In this document: positions 15,756 to 23,831 of the stretch, one piece after another
Position numbering within the stretch: position 1 is the first letter of the stretch
Layout: every line of letters begins with the position of its first letter
NCBI GenBank assembly: GCA_022821065.1
Contig: JAJEEK010000087.1
Location: 1-64,000 of the forward strand
Direction: 5' to 3'
DNA: 64,000 bases
Origin: Candidatus Poribacteria bacterium
GTDB taxonomy: Bacteria; Poribacteria; WGA-4E; WGA-3G
The notes under the pieces: generated by a model
What the model was told of the DNA's origin: nothing
What the model saw: the letters and a program-made list of their open reading frames with translations, nothing else
Databases searched by the model: none
Program-made: the position numbers and the translations under genes

Positions 15756-16652
15756 TTAGGCAGTAAAAGGACGGAAGCCTCGTAACATCAAGCCACGATC
15801 ACTATTAGATTTCTTTGCTTCTTCAGCTGCCGCTGCGCGCTTTTCCGCTTCTGCTCGGTTTGCTGTCGTTGTGCCACCGATGATGACAAAGTCATCTGTC
15901 CGGCGATAGCGGTTGATGAAAATCGGACGCGGTTTGTCGGACATGTTCTGTTTGGAACCGTGTACAGTCTTGACATTAAAGAAAATAGAATCACCGGCTT
16001 TGCCTTCAACTGGAAGCGCGCTCTCCCAGGGCCACTCATCCTCCGCCAGACCGAGATGCGAGAACGTGTCAATATGCTTGAGTTGTCCGAGTTTGTGTGA
16101 ACCCGGCACGACATGTAACGCACCGTTTACCAAATCGGTGTCTACAACATAACTCAAAATACCTACAGGTCCTTGATAACGGTGTTCAAAATAGGCAGAA
16201 TCTTGATGGAGATGCTTCGGATGTCCGCCAACGGGTTCCTTATAGAGGCACTGTCCGTTGCCGAAAATCTCGACATTTGGTCCTAATATCGCCTCGACGA
16301 GATCTGCAGTGTTTTCATCGAAAGCGGATTGGAAAAACGCCGCACTCGTCTGATAGTTTACTGCTAACACCATGATCTGTTTGTCGCGTTCATGACTTTC
16401 GGGTGCTGGTAGGAACAGTGTACCGTTCGGCGTGCGCCATCCCTCAACAATCCGTTCTGCCTTGCCGAGTAGGGATATAGATTCTGCTGCTGCTGCCTCA
16501 ATATCCTGATGGATCGCCTTGATATAGGGAGCCATCAGACCGCGCACAACAAGGCATCCATGTTCTTCAAAGATGTCTGCGGCTTTCTGGACATCTAAGG
16601 CATTCACGGACATCTCAATATCTTCAATTTTTACTTTAGGTTCTTGGTTCAC
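15756..16652 (-). CDS. Phytanoyl-CoA dioxygenase (PhyH) family oxygenase, GTG start
   Basis: The GTG at 16652 is chosen because AAGGAGGGT stands 6 nt before it; the longer reading from a TTG at 16691 has no site. The 298 residues hold H149 and D151 (HLHQDS) and H231 (VKTVHGSK) as the iron triad, with R248 or R250 for 2-oxoglutarate. 'LHVVPGSHKLGQL' is the core turn. The C-terminal 40 residues form a charged helix (AEAEKRAAAAEEAKK) not typical of the fold. It is the third PhyH gene in 3 kb, on the opposite strand from the other two. Confidence 0.87.
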   Translation of the reverse strand: MNQEPKVKIEDIEMSVNALDVQKAADIFEEHGCLVVRGLMAPYIKAIHQDIEAAAAESISLLGKAERIVEGWRTPNGTLFLPAPESHERDKQIMVLAVNYQTSAAFFQSAFDENTADLVEAILGPNVEIFGNGQCLYKEPVGGHPKHLHQDSAYFEHRYQGPVGILSYVVDTDLVNGALHVVPGSHKLGQLKHIDTFSHLGLAEDEWPWESALPVEGKAGDSIFFNVKTVHGSKQNMSDKPRPIFINRYRRTDDFVIIGGTTTANRAEAEKRAAAAEEAKKSNSDRGLMLRGFRPFTA

Positions 16653-16705
16653 GAAATACCCTCCTTGATTTGTAATTACTCTAACATTCAATAGTATTCT
16701 CGGGC

Positions 16706-17056
16706 CTATTCTTTGTCACTCCATGATGGCTTCCTACCGGTTAACTCTTCGAGATATTTTGCCGTTCGGTTGACCTCTGCTTTGAGCTTCCGACTTGACT
16801 TCCGTTTTGCAGAATCCTCAGCGGAATGCCTTACTTGGTAGGTATCTTTTTTTAATGGATGCAGGACATATTCGCCTGGGACGTTCCTATTGATATACCG
16901 GAGCATGTCGTGGAGAAGCCAGTAGAGATCAGTGGAGGAATACCGGAGTTTGTTCTCTGTAGAGTGTTCGCTTACACCATCAAGGGTCTGTTTTACAGCT
17001 GCAATAACTTCATTGAGTGTGTAAGATTTATCGTCTGGGATATGAATATTATCCAT
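16706..17056 (-). CDS. Hypothetical protein, 116 residues
   Basis: I do not recognise a family. It is a cytosolic, hydrophilic, probably helical protein with a very basic stretch (SAKRKSSRKLKAEVNR) in the second half and a short aromatic segment (YWLLHDMLRYINR) before it. GAGG lies 9 nt before its ATG. It starts 4 nt after the XdhC stop, so it is co-transcribed with that gene and perhaps with the PhyH gene that follows. The basic patch might bind nucleic acid, but nothing else supports that. Confidence 0.6.
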   Translation of the reverse strand: MDNIHIPDDKSYTLNEVIAAVKQTLDGVSEHSTENKLRYSSTDLYWLLHDMLRYINRNVPGEYVLHPLKKDTYQVRHSAEDSAKRKSSRKLKAEVNRTAKYLEELTGRKPSWSDKE

Positions 17057-17060
17057 CTTT

Positions 17061-18170
17061 TTAAGCCTCTGCTATTTTAACGGTTGGCATGCGTGCAGGT
17101 TGCGCGTCGAAGGTCTGGATATTTTCAGCTGCATTGCGGATCTGGATCAGCTGCGATGCAATACTAACAGCGATCTCTGGCACGGTCTTCGAGTTAATAT
17201 CTAACCCGATGGGTGCATAGACCCGCTGGAGTCTCTCTTTGGAAATCCCGACCTCCATTAAATCGTCAAATATCAGTTTAATCTTACGACGGCTGCCTAT
17301 TAATCCGATGTAACGCGCATCTGATTCGACGACACTGTGTAACGCAGATTCATCGTGCTGGTGTCCACGGGTGACAATCACGACGTAGGTGAGTGGTGTA
17401 ATCGGGTAATTTCGGAGTTCGGTGGCTATGTCGCCGATAATAATTTTGTCTGCCTCCGGTAAGCGTTCAGCAGAGGCGAAGTCGGCGCGATCGTCAACAA
17501 TAACGACATCGAAGTCTAACCAACTCGCGAGGTGACAGAGTGCCTGACCGACATGACCGGCACCGGCGACGAGTAGCGTCGGTCGCGGTTGCATCGGTTC
17601 TAAAAAGACCGCAGCCGCGTCGTTCTCACGAAATAGACGTGCTCGGTTGTCTTCAAGGACTCCAGCGATTTCCGTTTCGACTGCCGTTTCCAGATCCGTG
17701 TCCCCCAATGTACCGATCCGTTCACCTGTAGTAGCCAAGATCATTTTCATGCCGACATCAACACCCGGTTTAGTACTCGTCACGACGGTCGCGCAGACGA
17801 TAGGCGTTTTTTCGTTGTTCAGCGTTTGAAGACGTGCGAACATCTCTGCTTCGGCTTCGGTTTTCGGTAGGTCAATGAAGATCTTCATGTTCCCGCCGCA
17901 GATGAGTCCATCGTCCCATCCATAATCGCTATCCAATTGGAATTCGAGGAGTCGCGGCACGCCGCCTTGCATCAACCCAATTGCCTGTCGGCGTGCCTCT
18001 GCTTCGACACAGCCGCCACCGAGCGTCCCGATGTTCCGTAAATCTGGGAGAATGAGTAGCTTCGAGCCGGGCTTTTGTGGCGTTGAACCTTTCGTTTCGA
18101 CGACCGTACAATAGGCACCAACTTGATCGGATTCAATGAGTTCAGGGATTTTTTGGTATATTTCTCGCAT
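17061..18170 (-). CDS. XdhC/CoxI family molybdoenzyme maturation protein
   Basis: The N-terminal XdhC domain shows the diagnostic 'VVETKGSTPQKPGSKLLI' and 'TLGGGCVEAEAR'. The C-terminal Rossmann half begins 'LLVAGAGHVGQALCHLA' and contains 'VDDRADFAS' and 'YIGLIGSRRK'. Family members insert or sulphurate the molybdenum cofactor in xanthine dehydrogenase-type hydroxylases. No such hydroxylase subunit lies in the window, so its client must be elsewhere. The ATG at 18170 is preferred over an in-frame TTG four codons upstream; no clear ribosome site is visible for either, and a TCAGTTGTCAG repeat abuts the start. Confidence 0.85.
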   Translation of the reverse strand: MREIYQKIPELIESDQVGAYCTVVETKGSTPQKPGSKLLILPDLRNIGTLGGGCVEAEARRQAIGLMQGGVPRLLEFQLDSDYGWDDGLICGGNMKIFIDLPKTEAEAEMFARLQTLNNEKTPIVCATVVTSTKPGVDVGMKMILATTGERIGTLGDTDLETAVETEIAGVLEDNRARLFRENDAAAVFLEPMQPRPTLLVAGAGHVGQALCHLASWLDFDVVIVDDRADFASAERLPEADKIIIGDIATELRNYPITPLTYVVIVTRGHQHDESALHSVVESDARYIGLIGSRRKIKLIFDDLMEVGISKERLQRVYAPIGLDINSKTVPEIAVSIASQLIQIRNAAENIQTFDAQPARMPTVKIAEA

Positions 18171-18182
18171 CTTTTTTAGCAA

Positions 18183-18193
18183 TCAGTTGTCAG
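18183..18193 (+). repeat. TCAGTTGTCAG repeat
   Basis: An 11-bp motif that recurs exactly at 19190-19200, 19245-19255 and 45198-45208, and as a 10-bp inverted version at 19355-19364. Every copy is intergenic. Here it lies between the XdhC start and the end of the next gene. Confidence 0.6.
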
Positions 18194-18257
18194 TTGTTCG
18201 CAGTCAGAGGGTCGTTGGGTTTCACTCGGTATCTGTTCAAGGAAAGGCGTTGTGATG

Positions 18258-19169
18258 TTAAAGCGTTTGGTCTTCCGCGCTCTGGATGACCAACTTTCTG
18301 AATCGCTCGCGTTGATAGTCGTCTAATTCAAGTGGAACAATAGCCTCTACACCGTTACTCCCGATTTGGGCAGGTACATTGAGGTAAACCGATGTTTCAC
18401 CAGCGGATATATGTGTTCCGACGCTCATCACCCGTTTTTTATCAAGCGCAATCGCTGAAACGACTTGTAAAATATGGCTTATCAGTGTGTATTCCGATTG
18501 TGTATTACTGGTGTAACGCCGCGATACCGTTTCACAGAGGCTTTCGACATCAGCATCTGGGATGAGTTGTGCTAATGGAATGCCGTTTATTCGGCAGTAC
18601 TGCGGAAGTGGATATGTCTCTGTATCACTTCCGATTGTCAATGCCGTCACATCTTTTACGGAGACCTCGGCATGCTTCGCAATTTCGGCGGTTAAATGTG
18701 CCGTTGCGATTCCGTTTCCGAGACCGATAATTTTTCCGCCACCAAGTGCCTGATGCATCCATGCAGCGATGAAATTTGTGGGTGATATTGCCACTAAAAC
18801 TGTAGCATTGGATGCGTACTGCTGAATTTCGGGTACAAATCGCTTCACAATTGCGAGACCCGTCGTCTTCGACGCTTGAGGCGAGCGGAAACCGGATTGC
18901 CCAGTCGAGGGAAGTAGAATAATCACGTCAGTGCCAGACAAACTCTCCAATGAATCGGAAAATGAAATGGTCGTATCACTTGCACTCAGTGCGTTTGATT
19001 CCACGAGATCGCGGAGGCTTTCTGGCGCGCCCTCTTTTACAGGGACGAACCTATTTTTCGTCGATGTTACATCCGACACAAAGACAATTTCACTTGCCGT
19101 TTCTGATTGACACAAGCCCCAGGCAGTCGAAACGGCGAACTGACTGTTGCCCAAAAAAGCTACTTTCAT
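18258..19169 (-). CDS. Lactate/malate dehydrogenase-fold protein lacking catalytic residues
   Basis: Length (303) and pattern match L-lactate/malate dehydrogenases, from the N-terminal beta-alpha-beta to 'VGTHISAGETSVYLNVPAQIG'. The key positions are altered. The GxGxxG loop reads GNSQFA. The LD..R of the active site reads IATAH (Asp to A155, Arg to H158). The GEHGD loop reads GSDTE (catalytic His to D182). R95 remains but the second substrate arginine is K101. Turnover by the usual proton relay is therefore unlikely. It may be a binding protein, a regulator, or an enzyme with different chemistry. Repeats flank it on both sides. Confidence 0.7.
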   Translation of the reverse strand: MKVAFLGNSQFAVSTAWGLCQSETASEIVFVSDVTSTKNRFVPVKEGAPESLRDLVESNALSASDTTISFSDSLESLSGTDVIILLPSTGQSGFRSPQASKTTGLAIVKRFVPEIQQYASNATVLVAISPTNFIAAWMHQALGGGKIIGLGNGIATAHLTAEIAKHAEVSVKDVTALTIGSDTETYPLPQYCRINGIPLAQLIPDADVESLCETVSRRYTSNTQSEYTLISHILQVVSAIALDKKRVMSVGTHISAGETSVYLNVPAQIGSNGVEAIVPLELDDYQRERFRKLVIQSAEDQTL

Positions 19170-19189
19170 GTATCACCCTACAAAGGTTA

Positions 19190-19364
19190 TCAGTTGTCAG
19201 CGTATTGGTAAACAGTACCCAGTACGGATTTCTATGAAATTCTTTCAGTTGTCAGTCACGCCCCTGTGGCGGTTACTTTTCGTTTCACTGTCCTCCGTAA
19301 GGGTCCTCTTAACTGACCACTGAAAGGTTTTTCGCAGAAAAATCGTACTGACGACTGACAACTG
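19190..19364. repeat. Cluster of TCAGTTGTCAG repeats
   Basis: Direct copies at 19190-19200 and 19245-19255 and an inverted CTGACAACTG at 19355-19364. The inverted arms could base-pair in a transcript. The 228-bp gap between two minus-strand genes holds no frame of note. Confidence 0.6.
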
Positions 19365-19398
19365 GTTAACATATCTAAAATTCAAGTTGGACGAAGCA

Positions 19399-22200
19399 CT
19401 ACACTAAAAGGGACTCAACGATCGCTTGAAATTGTTCTTCAATATATTGACGTTGATTGTCCATTTCGGAATCCGCTGATAGTTTCGTGGCTACCAGTTC
19501 ATCGTAACGTTCGACGTATTCCAATAAGGTATCAACCTCTTTCTCATAGCAGATTGTTGAAGCGAGTACCTTTTCTTTGAGTAAGAGTGGCAGTTCAGTT
19601 TCCGTAATTTGGGTTAGTTCCCAGCGCCATACTTTTTCGGAGATATAGGTAACAAATTGATCCAGCAGATCCCCCTTATAGTTGGTGCTTTGAAGTGCTT
19701 TCACCTCTTGAATGAGACCTAAGACGTGGTTGAAAAGTTCATCAGGAAATTGTTGTCGCAGCTCCATGAGTAAGCGACCGGTTGTGGAGATTGGAATCTG
19801 ATTTTGCAGGAGGAACATCCGCAGATTCGGATAATCTTCAACACTTTTGCTCTCATCGAGCCAAGTTTCACCTATTGTGGGCAAATCACTTACATCGAAG
19901 CTGAGGACCTGCTGTTTCCGTATCTCCTCAAGTTTTGAAGTGTGTGGATTAAGCCCGGCAGTCGCTAAAGTGACGATCACCTCTTCCTGTCGGTAAGGTT
20001 TCAAGAAAGTCATCAGTTCCTCGATTTTCTGCTGTTCAGTCTCAATCGTCTCAGCATCTGGCGCGCTACCGTTATTCGATCGTCCGCGTTTCCGTTTTTT
20101 CCTGTTCTGAGGTGCGTTTGTGACCCGATTTGCCCGCTTCGTTAAAGTATCGTAATACCCCGACAATTCCTCGTAGAGGACTTCGAGGAGTGTATCTCCA
20201 TGGATAGCGAGCAGAGCAGCCGAAGTAATATTTGCCAATTCGTGCCCAGTCTTTGAATTGATTGCCCGATTCAGATTGCGTTCTATCAACTTCCGATCCT
20301 TTTCGGCGTGGATAATCAACGTGCTTCCGAGCATAAGGTTGATGATTCGCTTTGTCTGGTCGGGTACGCTGAGGTTAATATCGCACGTCGGTTGGACATT
20401 CGCGAGGAGTTGCTCGCGTAGTCTACCGTCCAACAATAACGTCCACAAAGTCGCGTAATGCTGTTGTGCGTCTGTATTCGGAGGCAGGTGCGTCAGCCAC
20501 TGCTTTATGGTTGGCAGATGCAATTTCACGTGATCAAGCAGCCGGTAAAAAGTCTCATCAGGAATTTCAAACCCTTGAAAGTTGGTTGCATTTCCGCGCT
20601 GTAGTGTCTTCTGTGATCGGCGCTGCGCTTGTCCGACTTTCGTGGCTAATAAGAGGTCAACTAAAGGTTGAATAACGGTTTCAAAGTCTTGTTTCTGCTG
20701 GTTAACGAAGTTAGCGAGTTCAATTAATTCCAACCAAATAGTTGTCAAACGTTCGATTTGGTCGGTGTGGAAGGTTGATCGAAGTCCGATACCTGCCATT
20801 TTTTCCCGCACGCTCCCACGTGTCCATGCTGGCAGATAAATTTCATCCTGCAGTTCGTTATTTTCAAAGGTGAGAATCTCAACTTGTTCGACAAGACTTG
20901 TTTCGATAAAATTCTGCTCAAACACCAAATCATGAAACAACCCAGCGGCTCTATCGAGCACCTGATTCGCCAATCTGTAAGAAGATTGGATGAGGTGATT
21001 GAGTGTTAGTTGTTGATTATCTTCTAACTGCCAGAATTCTATCATCGGTTCGATGTTCTGGCTGAGTGCGTCCGTTTTCGAGACAGCGACATCCTCGTAA
21101 AAATGTTCGTTGAGGTATTCCATATAGAATTCAACGAAAGCGAACATTGTGTTCCGTAGTTCTCTAACCACGAGGTCGTCCCAAACTTTATTGTGAACGC
21201 GTTGCCCGGGCCCAAGGACGAGAGCGCGCAGCCGAGTCTCCACACCTTGCTGGAACTGTGCCATGAGTTGGTGGGCGTGTTGATTGGCTTTTATCGTGTA
21301 CGCTTCAATCTTCTTTGAACTCTCGGTGATCGCGGTTTCAATTTCTTCTGTAGATGCCTTGAACATGACAGGTTTTAACTTAAACGTGTCAGGCTCAAGC
21401 GGATCGTAGATTGCCGCTGTCGCAAGTACTTGAATAGTCTCAAGCACTTCAATTGTCTCCGATGTTTCGACTTCTTCATCGGAAAAAATATTGGACAATC
21501 GGGTATTCAGTGTTAGACTGTACTCCAAATCGGCGAGGTCCGGATACTGCTTAATGTGTGTTCGGAGCACGACGAGAAGTACGTCGTAATCATCAGTGAG
21601 TATTCGGTCAAACAGAATATCCTCATTGAGATGAACGCGATGTATATGGGTCTGCTCAGGGATGATAACGGTTGCCGAGTGCGTAGCATCGGCGTGTGTA
21701 TCATCAATTCGCGCGAGTATATAACCACCAGTTTTAACGGTACTCGGTATTGCTAAGCGTGCTTTCAAAACATCCTGTACGAGTTCGGAAAGCGTCAGGG
21801 ATTTTCCCAAGTTTTGGATGGTTATGTCCGAGATAACACCATCGGCGAAATCTGTGATTTGGCGCGCATTCCGCTCCAATTCCTGTATACTTCTATGGAC
21901 CCGATCGTAGTCGTCGTTCGTCTCAGCAGCGACTTTCGCTTCATCAATCCAAGAGACCCATGCTCCTGGCCGTGGTCGCATTTTGACAGTAAGATTTCCA
22001 TCTTCTGAGTCGAAACCGGGCAGAATGTCGCCTTCCGAAGTTTCTTTCGGTGTCCAAATAATCAGATGTTTATCCGATTTAACACCGAGTCCCAGGCCAA
22101 AGGTATCTCCCCAACTCATCCGTCCCTCAATACTGGATTTAATTTTATCAGTCAACGTAAAAAGCGTTTCTGAACGAAAATTAAGTGATAATCCTTGCAT
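19399..22200 (-). CDS. Large hypothetical protein, 933 residues
   Basis: I do not recognise a family. The ATG at 22200 is taken as start; an in-frame GTG at 22269 gives 956 residues, and neither has a good ribosome site. There is no signal peptide or membrane segment. The N-terminal 100 residues look beta-rich ('WGDTFGLGLGVKSDKHLII'). From about 110 the protein is long alpha-helix and coiled coil with many Glu, Gln and Leu. A short, very basic segment (NRKKRKRGRSNNG) near residue 710 could be a flexible linker or bind nucleic acid. The helical architecture suggests a structural or scaffold role. It stands alone on the strand, downstream of nothing obviously related. Confidence 0.6.
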   Translation of the reverse strand: MQGLSLNFRSETLFTLTDKIKSSIEGRMSWGDTFGLGLGVKSDKHLIIWTPKETSEGDILPGFDSEDGNLTVKMRPRPGAWVSWIDEAKVAAETNDDYDRVHRSIQELERNARQITDFADGVISDITIQNLGKSLTLSELVQDVLKARLAIPSTVKTGGYILARIDDTHADATHSATVIIPEQTHIHRVHLNEDILFDRILTDDYDVLLVVLRTHIKQYPDLADLEYSLTLNTRLSNIFSDEEVETSETIEVLETIQVLATAAIYDPLEPDTFKLKPVMFKASTEEIETAITESSKKIEAYTIKANQHAHQLMAQFQQGVETRLRALVLGPGQRVHNKVWDDLVVRELRNTMFAFVEFYMEYLNEHFYEDVAVSKTDALSQNIEPMIEFWQLEDNQQLTLNHLIQSSYRLANQVLDRAAGLFHDLVFEQNFIETSLVEQVEILTFENNELQDEIYLPAWTRGSVREKMAGIGLRSTFHTDQIERLTTIWLELIELANFVNQQKQDFETVIQPLVDLLLATKVGQAQRRSQKTLQRGNATNFQGFEIPDETFYRLLDHVKLHLPTIKQWLTHLPPNTDAQQHYATLWTLLLDGRLREQLLANVQPTCDINLSVPDQTKRIINLMLGSTLIIHAEKDRKLIERNLNRAINSKTGHELANITSAALLAIHGDTLLEVLYEELSGYYDTLTKRANRVTNAPQNRKKRKRGRSNNGSAPDAETIETEQQKIEELMTFLKPYRQEEVIVTLATAGLNPHTSKLEEIRKQQVLSFDVSDLPTIGETWLDESKSVEDYPNLRMFLLQNQIPISTTGRLLMELRQQFPDELFNHVLGLIQEVKALQSTNYKGDLLDQFVTYISEKVWRWELTQITETELPLLLKEKVLASTICYEKEVDTLLEYVERYDELVATKLSADSEMDNQRQYIEEQFQAIVESLLV

Positions 22201-22547
22201 TGGGTCGATCTGATGTATGCCTTTCAAATGTTTTAAAAAAATAAATTTGCAAATGACCGGTATATTCACAACGATCTTAAAACAGATTGTTGTAGCCGGT
22301 CCGTTAAATGAGTTTTAGGTTGACAGTAAACACGGCACAAGACATCCATTTTCTGTGTAGAATGTGTATAAGTGATAGATAGCATAAATTCTGGTTGTTA
22401 TGAAAGTGGAAAAAAATTGATATAACATTTACCAGAATCGCTATCGTGCTTACATCAACCGAAATAATAGGAAAAACAGATAAGCACTTTGCTCCCGCCT
22501 TATCGGCTCATGTGATGTCTAAAAACTATGCCAGAAGTTTGGACAAG
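22201..22547. other. Intergenic region with no gene seen
   Basis: About 350 bp between the large hypothetical gene and the MT-A70 gene. It is AT-rich, carries no repeat that matches elsewhere in the window, and shows no convincing promoter or hairpin. It should hold the large gene's promoter on the minus strand. Confidence 0.5.
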
Positions 22548-23099
22548 TTATTGAGCTTCAAGTCCCCATGTATCCCAGCCGTGTGTCTGTTTACGGGCAA
22601 ACAGTTCAATCTTAGACTGGTGCGGAAACATTTGCTCAATACGTTTTCGTACCACATCTGGCTTTTCCGAATGGCGTGTCCGCTTCATCTGAACGAGTTG
22701 CTTAATGTTTCTCGCGCCTCTCGGTTGTGGAATTCTGCCGCGTTTGAAAACGAGGCACAACTCACACTGGCTCATCGTGTAGAATCCGGGATTCACACGT
22801 TGTTTATCCCAAACGAAAGCGACAGTCGCCCATTTAAAGCCCCACGCCTTGCCGAGCCGAATCGCCTGATCCAGATGCGGAGACGATGTCCACATAAAAA
22901 GCAGGCAATTCTCTTCACTGATTGCAGCAATGTCCCACGTCTCCATTTCTGAGACGGGTACAGTCGGATAGTGCCGCGCCGCGCCGCCACTATCCTTACC
23001 ACCAACACCCGTATGTTGGAGTTGCCCCTTGTAATCCCACGGTGGATCTGCATAGATAATACCGTACTTTTTATTCGGAAAAGGAGCGTATAATGCCAT
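22548..23099 (-). CDS. MT-A70 family adenine methyltransferase
   Basis: The 183 residues show the family signature: DPPW at residues 18-21 (YADPPWDYKG), 'LLFMWTSSPHLDQAI' and the C-terminal 'KPDVVRKRIEQMFP' with 'KIELFARKQTHGWDTWG'. It transfers a methyl group from SAM to N6 of adenine. Bacterial members mostly modify DNA and are often encoded by phages or mobile elements. No restriction gene or recognition subunit is nearby, so it is an orphan enzyme. The ATG at 23099 follows the nuoI stop by 6 nt and is probably translated from the same message. Confidence 0.85.
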   Translation of the reverse strand: MALYAPFPNKKYGIIYADPPWDYKGQLQHTGVGGKDSGGAARHYPTVPVSEMETWDIAAISEENCLLFMWTSSPHLDQAIRLGKAWGFKWATVAFVWDKQRVNPGFYTMSQCELCLVFKRGRIPQPRGARNIKQLVQMKRTRHSEKPDVVRKRIEQMFPHQSKIELFARKQTHGWDTWGLEAQ

Positions 23100-23105
23100 C
23101 AATTC

Positions 23106-23654
23106 TTACTGTGCTTCAACACTGAGTCCGTCTTGCGGGATATCATTGTTAGCGACAAGTTCGTCTCGGTCAAAGATAAAATCGCTGCGTGAACTTCCGA
23201 GGCTTTCACCCTCTTTTTGGCGTTCACGGAAGTATTGCGGAAGCGTTAATCCTGTCATCCGTATAGCGTCCTCGGGGCAAGCCTCAACGCAGTATCCACA
23301 AAAGATACATCGGAGCATATTGATCTCAAAGACATCGGGATACTTTTCGCGCTGATAACCTTCTTTAGTGAGCCAGCCTTCTGGAGCGGGTGCCGCCTGG
23401 ATCGTGATACAATCAGCAGGGCAGGCGGTAGCGCATAGGAAACATGCTACGCACTTAATTTCATCTTTTTCTGTCGTCGTCAATTTGTGGATGCCGCGAT
23501 ACCGATCGTTCCGCTCATCCACACTTCTTGGATCTTCTGGGTACTGGTACGTTAGTTTCTTTTTCGGGATATGCTTCAGTGTGGTCAACATCCCTTTGAT
23601 CAATGCTGGGAGATAGAGTCTATCCCAAAAAGACATCTCTTCGTTGAGTTTCAT
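23106..23654 (-). CDS. nuoI: NADH-quinone oxidoreductase subunit I (NuoI), lone copy
   Basis: Two ferredoxin-type 4Fe-4S motifs are intact: C68, C71, C74, C78 and C116, C119, C122, C126 in the 182-residue protein. Length and spacing match NuoI, which relays electrons to N2 in complex I. The start is set at the ATG at 23654; the longer frame begins inside an 85-bp repeat also found before cysS and is unlikely to be protein-coding. The other nuo subunits are not in the window, so this gene has left the usual nuo cluster or is an extra copy. Confidence 0.8.
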   Translation of the reverse strand: MKLNEEMSFWDRLYLPALIKGMLTTLKHIPKKKLTYQYPEDPRSVDERNDRYRGIHKLTTTEKDEIKCVACFLCATACPADCITIQAAPAPEGWLTKEGYQREKYPDVFEINMLRCIFCGYCVEACPEDAIRMTGLTLPQYFRERQKEGESLGSSRSDFIFDRDELVANNDIPQDGLSVEAQ

Positions 23655-23736
23655 TTTTTTATTTATGGCCTCCTGGGCTAAGAAACGCCCAATCAAAAAC
23701 TCTTCCACTTGGTTTCGGGCGGATTTCCGGTGAAGT
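23652..23736 (-). repeat. 85-bp repeat abutting the nuoI start codon (copy 1 of 2)
   Basis: Nearly the same sequence lies at 34269-34354. Both end in an A run touching the ATG of a minus-strand gene, and both contain 'GAAACGCCCAATCAAAAAC' on the plus strand. It supplies the leader of nuoI, including CCAGGAGG about 16 nt before the start. Confidence 0.75.
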
Positions 23737-23831
23737 TGAACCGTCTCCGTAACTTGCGCTTCTCTCTTTTTTACGTGAGCAGTCAGTAATCAGGAACCGG
23801 TAGCATACTGAAAGGAGCGTGGAAATAATAG

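Noticed and set aside
22446..22952. Plus-strand frame over the MT-A70 gene
   Set aside because: The minus-strand frame carries DPPW and other family motifs; the plus frame has none.
22548..23099. Restriction-modification system
   Set aside because: Only the methyltransferase is present; neither neighbour has a nuclease motif.
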